From Bagarius yarrelli (taxonomy: Eukaryota; Chordata; Actinopteri; Siluriformes; Sisoridae), in NCBI GenBank assembly GCA_005784505.1, contig VCAZ01000014.1:3365241-3429240 (forward strand): 64,000 nucleotides of DNA, written 5' to 3'. Below the pieces are notes generated by a model. The model was not told the origin of the DNA and did no database searches. It saw nothing but the letters and a program-made list of their open reading frames with translations. The translations under genes were made by a program, and so were the position numbers. Below are positions 26,201 to 36,379 of the stretch, piece after piece (positions within the stretch are counted from its first letter, which is position 1; the number at the start of each line of letters is the position of its first letter).

Positions 26201-29200
26201 GTAAAGTTGTACAGTGTGACATAGCATTGTAAGTGACTATAGCATGTAAGTTTCCTATAGCATTGTAAATGGACTATAGTCATTGTAAATAGTGACCTAT
26301 AGCATTGTAAGGTGACTATAGTATGTAAAGTGACTATAGCATTGTAAAGCTATAGTGAAGCATGACTATAGCAATGTAAAGTGACTATAGCATTGTAAAG
26401 TGACTATAGTATTGTAAGTGACTATAGTATTGTAAGTGACTATAGTATTGTAAAGTGACTATATTGTAAGTGACTATTGTAAAGTGACTATAGTATTGTA
26501 AAGTGACTATAGTATTGTAAAAGGGACGTAAAGTATAGAATTGTAAAGTGACTATAGCATTGTAAAGTGAGTAAAGCTGTAAAAGTACTATAACGCATTG
26601 TAAAGTGACTATAGCATTGTAAAGTGAGTAAAGTGATAGCATTGTACTTGTATATATATGTAAAGTGACTATAGCATTGTAAAGTGGACTATAGCATTGT
26701 AAGTGACTATATAGCATTGTTAAGTGACTATATAGCATTGGACTATAGCATTGTAAGTAAGTTGACTATAGTATTGTAAAGTGACTATAGCATTGTAAAG
26801 TGACTATAGTATTGTAAAGTGACTATAGTATTGTAAGTGACTATAGCATTGTAAGTGACTATAGTATTGTAAAGTGACTATAGCATTGTAAAGTGACTAT
26901 AGCATTGTAAAGTGACTATAGTATTGTAAAGTGACTATAGTATTGTAAAGTGACTATAGTATTGTAAAGTGACTATAGTATTGTAAAGTGACTGTGCTTA
27001 GCAGAAATGTTTAAGTGTGCTGCGAGTTTTAGTTTATTTACCTCGTTTTGTCTTTAAAAAAAATAAAAGTCAGGTTTTCAGTGCTTTGCATACCTGGATG
27101 GATAAGTGATATTGGGTGTCAAGTTGTATTTAAAGACTCTTCTGTCTTTCAAAGTTCCTGTAAACACAAGCAGGTTAAATTGTGTAAACTTTTACTAATT
27201 ATAAATCAAATAGTTTTTTTAATAAACATTGGCGGCATGTGGTTATAAGAAAATAATCAATACTGATGTGATGTAGTCCAATGTGTAAATCATCATCCTA
27301 ATTTATACCATTGCCAAAAACCTCTTAGCAATTTCCTAAAAATATATATTTATTTTAATTATAAAATGTCCAACAGTCAATATGTTATACAGTTTTTGCA
27401 TATAATTTGCAAAAAAATTGAAAAAAAATGATCAAACCCATTGGATCAGAAAGCTACTGGAATATTATTTGGATTTTTTTAATTAGTTTTTTTTGGCTTT
27501 CCTCCAATAAATCACCATATGATCATTATGAGGAGAATTTCATAATTATTTTTTAATTGTTTATTTGTCTTTTAAGCAGTTGAATCTAATCAGGACAGCC
27601 CTTGTTAATAGTAACTTGGGGAAGTGGTGGCTCATGGTTAAGGTGTTGGACTACCAACCTGAAGAGTGTGGGTTCGATTCCCAGCTTCACCAAACTACCA
27701 CGGTTTGGCCCCTGAGCAAGGCCCTTAACCCGCAATTGCTCAGTTGTATATAAGAAATAAATGTAAGTCGCTCTGGATAAGGATGTCTGCCAAATGCTGT
27801 AAATGTAAACCTATACTAGCGCTACTATACTAATGTAGTTAGTCACATTATAGTCGGTTCCTATGACAGAACGCACCAACACAGACAACAATAAAACCTT
27901 ATTTAATGTCTTTTTAACCCTTTAAGTTCCACCTCTTAAAAGAGGCAAATATTTAACCCAAAATTTTATTAGCAAACATCTGATGAATAGCTTTAAGCTT
28001 TTTCAGTAATTTATTTATCCTTTTATCTACAAGATATAAAACTGTCTGGTACGGTTGATCTGTCAGTCTTGATTTAAATCCAGAACTATTGCATGTGTGA
28101 TGTCTCAATAATAAACATTCCCTTAAATTATTAATAGATATTAAATATATTTTATAGCTATTAGAGTCAACAAAAAAAAAAACATGTAAATGTCTGTATA
28201 ATATATTATCTCCCTTTTATTTCCCCCTTTTATGTGACTGACTGAAGTCGCTGCCATGTAAACGGCTGCCATCATTAGAAAACTGAAAATTTCTATCCCA
28301 TAATGGTAACAGCAGACACAAAAGTGGGGCAGTACAGCTGAAGAGAGACTGCTGTCTCATGTCTTTCCTTTTGATAGATTAATTTGACAGCTCATCCATA
28401 CAGTAGAAATGTCCTTTAAAGGCGTGAAGAAATCTTCCACCTCCGGACATCAGAATTTTTTGCATTTTTCTTTGTTAAATCAAACCAAATCTTGTGACAT
28501 AATTAAAGCTTTGCTATATATAAAAATCAGACATTTAAAACTAACCGTTTCTATAGAAACAACATGATAACGAGGACATGATAACGGGGGCGTCACCTGA
28601 TCGGATTGTAAAGACTCAATTCCATGCTTATTTTCCAACACTCACCATTGGGGCTGCTTTTCAGCGGAGTACAGGCGGTTCTGTCCTCCGAGATCTGATC
28701 AAACTCGGCAACGAGTCTTCTTTTCAATGGGGGTTGACCTTAATATATAATTAAAACAACGTAATTACTATTGTGTAACAGTGTCAGGAATGTTTTTCTG
28801 CCTGAAATCCAGATCATACCCTTCAAACGTTGGTCATCTGAAGGCCGTTTTCGTATTTCTTTGCTCATCTCCGAGCAGGTCTCTTGAGTGTTTAAGCTAC
28901 TCAACAAACTGTTTTCATTGAGATCATCCTCTAAAAGTGCTTTAGTGCAAGCCATTGCTTCTTGCTCAAAATATTTCTGCTGGGTTACTGTGTATCCGTC
29001 AAGATTTAAAGCGTGGCGGCTCAACAGGGCAGGATTATCCTGTGTGGCCCGTGATAGGTGAGACGGACTATTGGCTTTGGTCTTTGGCACAACTGGGTTC
29101 TTGTTAATATGAGTAGCTTGAGCTTCATCATCATCTGTTTTACCTTGCATGTTAGTAACTGCTTGAGTATCACAATCTCTGAACATCTCGAACGCTACCT

Positions 29201-32200
29201 TGAGGGCCGTTTTTGACACGCAAACCCCTTTTCCACTGGCTGTGCTGAAACCAAAATTTCCTGATCCCAAGTGATCAACTTTTGGGGCTCCAGGTATCAT
29301 GTTCTCATAACCTGCTTCAGATTTCGTAGCATTACCTGGCAAGCTTTCAGGCTTGGCGCATAAAGCTGAACTACCGTATTGTCTGTGTGGATCTGAAACG
29401 TCGTCACAAGCCACGGACACATCGTTACCCTTGTTCATCTCCTTTTCTGACACAGCAGTATTTTTGTTACCGGCAGCATTGAAAGGTAATACGCTTACAT
29501 GCTCAGTAGTTGCTGCCGTCTTTGCAGCTGACAAATTACAGGGATCAGGTCCTGATCCAATCGTTTCACAGTCAGTAAAAAGAGTCTTTGCTTTCTGGAG
29601 GGCTTTCTCAGAAATGGCGACTTTCTTTCCACTCGCAGTGCTAAAGCCGCAAGTTTTTCCTGAAACTAGAGCTTCGTTTTTGGAAAGACTCGTTTCTTCT
29701 GACGTTTCCAACCTTCTTTCACCAGGTAAAGCAGCATCTGAATCATCCAACATAGCTTCGGCGGAAACAGACACCGACGCACCCCTTGCTGTACTGAGAC
29801 CACAGCCAGATGCCGGTTGAAGAGTCTCAGAGGAGACTTCAGTGCATTTCCCTTGGACATTTTTATTTAAATCTGTGGAGTCTTTCTTTAAAGTCTCTTT
29901 GTTCAGACTGTCAATTCCAGGCGAATGCACCAGGTTTCCCGCAACTGCCTTGAAGCCACAGTCATCCATCACACTTGTGTCGTCTCTTTCAATTTGAGAA
30001 ACTTCCTCACGCTCAAGATCACAATTTGTAAAAAACATCTTAGCTTTCATAAACGCTTTTTCAGAAAAGCCGACTCTTTTACCGCTTGCCATCTTGAATC
30101 CTTGGACAAACGCACGCTGGTCCGCGTCTCCTTCAAGAGCCAGTTTTGCATTTTCTTCCTCGGATTTTGTTTCATCTAAGCTTCTCATGCCATCATTAAT
30201 ATCGTTGAAAATGGCTTTTGATTTCTGTATTGCACTTGCTGATACAGACACTTCTTTGCTGCAGGCTATTTCCCAGGGCCGAGGAGTCCAAGTCGTTGCC
30301 TGTTTTATATCAGGGCTGTTTTCAAAAGTACGTTCTTTCTCTCCTTTTTCTAAAGATCCATCAGACATCTTTAAATCAGCAACTACATCTGCCGAAATAT
30401 CAGACGAATTGTGTACTAAAGGCCAAGAACTAGGTTTTGCTTCTGCAGGCAAATCGTCCTGTCCTGATTCATTATCATTTGCAACTTCATTCAGTAATTT
30501 CTTTGCATTTCGAAGGGCTTTTTCTGAGATCTTTAGTTTCCTTCCTCCAGCAGTACTGAATCCGAAATTGACCGTCTTGTTTGGAATAAAAGTTGGTTGC
30601 CGATCTAAAGTTGCGTGTGCCGTTACCAGATTTGCGTCGCTAACCATTTGTGTGCGCATTCCAGCCTCTTTCATTACAGCACTTGCATTTCCATTACACA
30701 GATTTATCATTGGTTTAGGTTCAAGCTCAGATTCCACAGGATTCCTGCGAAACATGTCCACGTGGTCACCTGATTGTTTTTCCTTTCGTTTGACGGTATC
30801 TGCTTTGCAGTCGTTCCCCACACCAAAGTTTCCCCCTGTGTCGTCTATATCTGCAAAAATGTTTCTTGCCCTGCTCAGACATTTCTCAGAGACAGTCACA
30901 GCATTTCCTTTTGCGGTTTTAAAGCCAGAACAGAAAAACTTTTCTTGCAGACAGTAATCAGACTTTTTCTGCATTTCCGATGGCGTTTTTATACTTGCAC
31001 TGTGAACAGTTACGTCTCCGTTCGTCCCACTGTTTGGGACCAAAGAATGCACATCTGTCTTAGACTGATGTTTTTTTGACATCTGCCTCTCAGTTGAATC
31101 ACAGTGAAAACTATCATCGAAGTCAATGCCAGCAAGTATCTCAGGATCCCACTCTCGCTCCATCTGCAGGCTATCGGGACACTTCGAGTCACTTTTTGTG
31201 TGTTTAAGTTGCGTAAACTCGTACTGGCTGTCTGCTTCCTCGAACATACTGCACAACTCTGTCACATCTGCCCTTTGCGAAGCGGTCAGGTATGAACTTC
31301 TATCGTCGGTACATGCAGGATGCTGTGAAGATATCCGAGGCTTGGCATCTTTTACACTGCAGGTCTTGATATTTGACAGACATGAATCGAACATCCCTTC
31401 ATCCAACTCACTGAAAACATCTTTAGCCTTCTTTAGATTCACAGATGAGACGATAATACTTTTGTTAGATGCCGTTTTGAAGCCAGATTCGTTTGTCTGG
31501 CACTCGTCTGTACTGGGAATATTGTCTGCGGCTGCCTCAGAGATTAAAACATTTTTATCGGAAGCTTCTTTTCCAGCTTTGTTTCCATGCTGATAGCTTT
31601 CTAAAGGCAATTTCTCTTCAGCAGTGTTTGCTAGAACAGATTTTATCGGTGTAGTTACAGTTAAAGCACTTGTGTGCTCTAAGGATTCGTCTAATGCTGC
31701 TTTGGCTTTCATTAAAGCTTCAGAAGGGACAACGATAACCGCGTTATTTGCCGTTTTAAAACCGGAATAAAGACGGTTTTTGCCACTACACGATAAAGTT
31801 TCCAGACTAAAAGGGAAAGGAACTGGAGGACAGTCGCTGTCACAGACTGCATTCTCAAAGGATTGTAGAGTTGTAAAATTACAAATTTCTGCTTCCCGAG
31901 GGTCGGCGTGACCTTCCCGAGGGTCGGCGTGACCTTCCCGAGGGTCGGCGTGACCTTCCCGAGGGTCGGCGTGACCTTCCCGAGGGTCGGCGTGACCTTC
32001 CTGCTGTTTACGCGGTTCTGTTTTAGGCTGCACTTCACCTGCGTCCATCTTTGTCCCGGTTGGGATTAAGAGACAGTTATTACTGCTCTGTGCACTTTCT
32101 TGTTGTGCTTTTAAGATGAATTCCTGAGTGAAATCCTCTGCAAATGCTTTGCAAAGCTGCGTCATATCAAGATCACGGTCTCTGTCAGGAAGTCCAGGAT

Positions 32201-34365
32201 GATCCTGTTCAACGGTACTTTCAGCTGGTTTGACCAACCGATCATCATGGTCTGTGTGGGCATTCTCTGTGTCACACAGGGAAGATTCCCAATGGAGTTT
32301 TCCAGCCACAGCATCTACACAAATAAACAGGAGACCTTAAATAGGCAATATAAAATAAATAAATAAATGAAGTACAAAAGGAAAAGAAGGAAACTCATAC
32401 CAGTGACACGGTGCGTTTGTTTACTTCCTGAACTTTGCACTCGATACACAAACTTTCTGGGTTTTCTTGAGAAGGTAAGTGCAGGAGATGCCTCTAATAA
32501 AGAAATTCTCCCCTGTGACTTCCCATAACACCAATCAGGAGAGAAGTTTGATTGCTCAGACGTGCTTGAAGGAGACCGTCCAGGCTGTGTGATGTGATCT
32601 ACATGAGGATCAGGGTTATTTTTAGAGATATCAGATTGGCACACATGGTTTGTTTTGGGGTCTTGGACATCAGATAAACTCAGTGGTGTCCACTGTGTGA
32701 AATCTTTATTATTAATCTGACTTGAAAATAAAGGAGATTTTATAGCAGCATCAGCAGTGCGGGGACCCATATTCATTGCTGAGAAACAATCTGTAGTGTG
32801 ATCTGTTCTATCAGGATTTGAGTTCACTTCCTTTACAACACCGTTCGCTCTCTTCTTTCTTTCTTTGGTTTTTACCCTACGGAGGGATGAGCCACTGTTT
32901 GTGAAAAAGAACGACAGCACGTCCTCAGTTCCATCAAGAACGCTCTCCACTGTGTTCCGCAATTCATCGTCCTTTATGGCATCTGGTATCGTCTGCCGCC
33001 AAACACCTTCTATATGGTCGGAGGATGACTCAGATTTTTGCTCTGCTGCCTGGACTTTCCCATCTGTTGGACTGCCTGTGAAAAAATGTCCGAACAAGAA
33101 CTTTAGTATTTCTATTATTAAAATGAGCGAGTTTCCTAGTATAAACACACAACCAACCATTGTGTTGCACACTGGATGTTGATTCTGTCTCTTTTGAGAG
33201 TGATGGAAACAGTTTTCGTACAATCTGTATAGAAAAAGAAACAAGAGTAAGAAATAAAGAAATCACAGACTGTCTTGAATGACTTTATGACAATTTTTTA
33301 TTATTTGCGGGATTCAATGCAAAGACGCGAATAAAGCCAAAATGTGTGACGTGTCAAAATGTGTGCCACGTGATATTTGCCTCAATCGCGTCTTCTGCGC
33401 ACGTTCAAAAATTACAACTTGATCAGAAAATTCGCATATCGCATTGTCACAGCAGCCAATCAGTAAAGAGCTTATTGACACATCTGTTGCAACAAACGAG
33501 AACATCATTGTAGCTATCTGCGGGGCACCTGGACATTTCTTTTTCACGAATAAAAACATTATTAGCACAGTGGTTTAGGTGTTGGACTGCTAATTGGAAG
33601 ATCAGGGTTTGATTCCTAGCACCCCCAAGTTACCACCGCTGGACCCCTGGGTTTAAAAGAGATAAATGTAAATGGCTCTGGATAAGGGAGTCTATAGTAT
33701 TTACCAACAACACATTTGGGTGTGACACCAGTTGTCCCAATACTTTTGCCCATAAAGTGTGAGTTTTCTGACCTTTTTTCCCAACATTTTTTTGACATGG
33801 ATTAAGTTCAGCTTTATTATTAGGAACCAATGCAGAATTAATAATATCTTTGTTTTTATACCAAATATATTTGTGGGGGTCTAGTTTATAAATTTTATGA
33901 CATAATTTACATTTTTATATTAATTTAGTTTCTTATTCAGGTTAGGACGCCTGCCAAACGCTGTAAATATAATTGTTTTGGCAACTTTAATGACGTTATT
34001 TACCATACTGACATGCGTGGTTTGCAAAGTGACACAAAACTAGTTCCCACATTCACCCATAAATTATACTTTTAATCTCAGACTAAAACGTGTTTCAATT
34101 TCTACTTACAATGACTTCTTTGTCTCTGAGAAAACTTACTGGTGAAGACTGGCGCTCTGTTTTGGCTGGTAAAGCAGAAATATTTTGCGGTTAATATTAA
34201 TGATTTAAAGTATGAGAAGAAAGTTTGCTAATACATGACCAAACTTACATAAAATCACCGTGGGGGTCATTGCTGACGGGGTATTAAAGGAACTGCTCCA
34301 TGAGAGATCCGGATTTAATTGAGCTCCCAGGCTTTCACAGATGCGATGTGCAGATGAGGCTTGTG

Positions 34366-34407
<42 letters not shown>

Positions 34408-36347
34408 TCAAGTTGACACCATATTTAGATTTGAATGTTCAATTAGATTTGATTCTAAACTGATGGGGAAATTTTACAGGAGTGTGTTTTACTGTTAATC
34501 CTGTTGGCGTGCGGAGTAAATCTGTAAAAACGAACACACAAAAAGTAGAAAAGAACGCATTAATACTGCCCGGTGTTTTTATAAATTGAATCCCAGCTCG
34601 TTTCTAATCCCACCCCCTTTTAATTCTAACTTCAAGAAATAAGACACATCTATTACACCAGCACACGTCATCATACATGTGGTAAAAAGCTAATTTCATG
34701 CCATTGAGGCATAAAGATAGGTTGTAGGATTATGTTTAATTATAGAACATAGCGGTAAAATATGAACACAGCATTAAATGTAATACAATTGATGATTTCT
34801 AGTTTTTAAATTCTTTATTAATGCCAAAAAAATACCTATTTATAAATCTCCTTGGTCGATTTGGCAGCCATGTTGCCGCTGTAGCTAATGTATATTTAAA
34901 AAATTCCTCATACCTCTAGGTTTAAAGTGTGTTTCAGAAAAAAAAAAAAAAAAAAAATTCATTTGATGGGGTATCTGGCCCTTTTCCCTACCCCTTTATC
35001 TAAAAGAGAATCGAGACATGCCTGCCCTTTTACATGAACACACAAACAGAGGGTTAGAAAAAAGGTATAACATGTCCAATAAAATGACTCCTTCCCTCCA
35101 AAAAAATAAAATAAAATAAAAAAGATTATAAATAGATTTGCTTTTATTATTTAGTTATATTTACTATCCGTTTAGTGCCTGCTATCGCTATAATAAAAGG
35201 GTCATTTCTTTACCAGACCCTTTTACCCTCTCTTTTAAAATAAAAGTTTGCCACTTCCCCCAGAAACCAAAATGTAAATTCATTTTGACTAATCAGATTA
35301 CAGAAAAACAGAAAAAAGCTGTGATTAACTACAATTTAAAAATAACTCATTGATTCTCACCCAAGGATGTGTTTGCCTTTACTGGCCTCAAGTCTGTTTC
35401 GAACTGCTGGCTAAGAGAAACAAAGAGACAAAAACCATTTGATGTAATTTATACCTCATGAATGAAATATGACCAAACATACAACCAGTGGGACCCTAAA
35501 CACTAAAAACAACAATGAAACACACACACTGGGTAATGTGTTCATCATGAGTGGGACAGACGACGGTGTGTGTTTACAAAGAAAGAAAGAGCAGAATTTG
35601 TCAAATATACATTACAAACAAGAAACGTTTTTTTACATAAACAAGCTTGTTAGTAAGGTTGGGATCAGCGACATGTTTATGGTGGATCTCTACCAAAGAG
35701 GGGTGAAGAATTTGCTAAAGGGCCCAAAAATTCCAGTTTATAGGACACTGTGTTTGGCTAAAAATGATTACTTTCTCCTATTTATCGAGACTTTTAGGAC
35801 ACCCTGTGATATCTTCTATGTTTAATGTGAAGGGCTCATAATCACTAAGCGACTTTATTTTAAACAATTTCTTTGGTTATATCAGTTACCTGTCTTTGTC
35901 CATGTCAAACAGGCATGGGCTTGATTCTGCACCAGGTGGGGCAGGGCACATTTTCTGTGACTCTAGAATGTGAAGGAAGAAAAGTTTCTGGATTAAAAGA
36001 ATCATATGAGGTAGCTGATCACAGAAATTAGCTCATAGTTACAGGAAGTTTCATAATACTGAAAAAAAAATAACTGAAACAATCAATCAATATGTTAATG
36101 TTTAATAAACATACTTTCATTTCCCTGCTTCTTAAATCCTCCCTCACGCCGTGTGCTGTATTAATGCTTCAATATAAATATTTTTAAATAGACAGATAGA
36201 TAACTGGACAGACAGACAGACAGACAGAGAGACAAGATGGATAAACAGACAGAAAGAGACAGACAACCGGATAGACAGACAGACAGTCACAGACAGTCAA
36301 GACAGACATTCAGTAAAGACAGACAGACAGTAGACAGACAGATGCAA

Positions 36348-36379
<32 letters not shown>

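Noticed and set aside
24561..26995. CRISPR-like direct repeats
   Set aside because: Units are contiguous with no unique spacers; this is a vertebrate intronic minisatellite.
28390..28441. Alternative brca2 exon 13 (GGRFLHAFKGHFYCMDEL-like)
   Set aside because: It has a slight resemblance to human RLFMHHV...C, but lacks a pyrimidine tract and the phase-correct donor (gtcaaa) is poor; the 27042-27093 candidate fits better.
29353..31593. Long plus-strand ORFs (155, 287 and 155 codons)
   Set aside because: Antisense shadows of brca2 exon 11, which is conserved in the minus frame.
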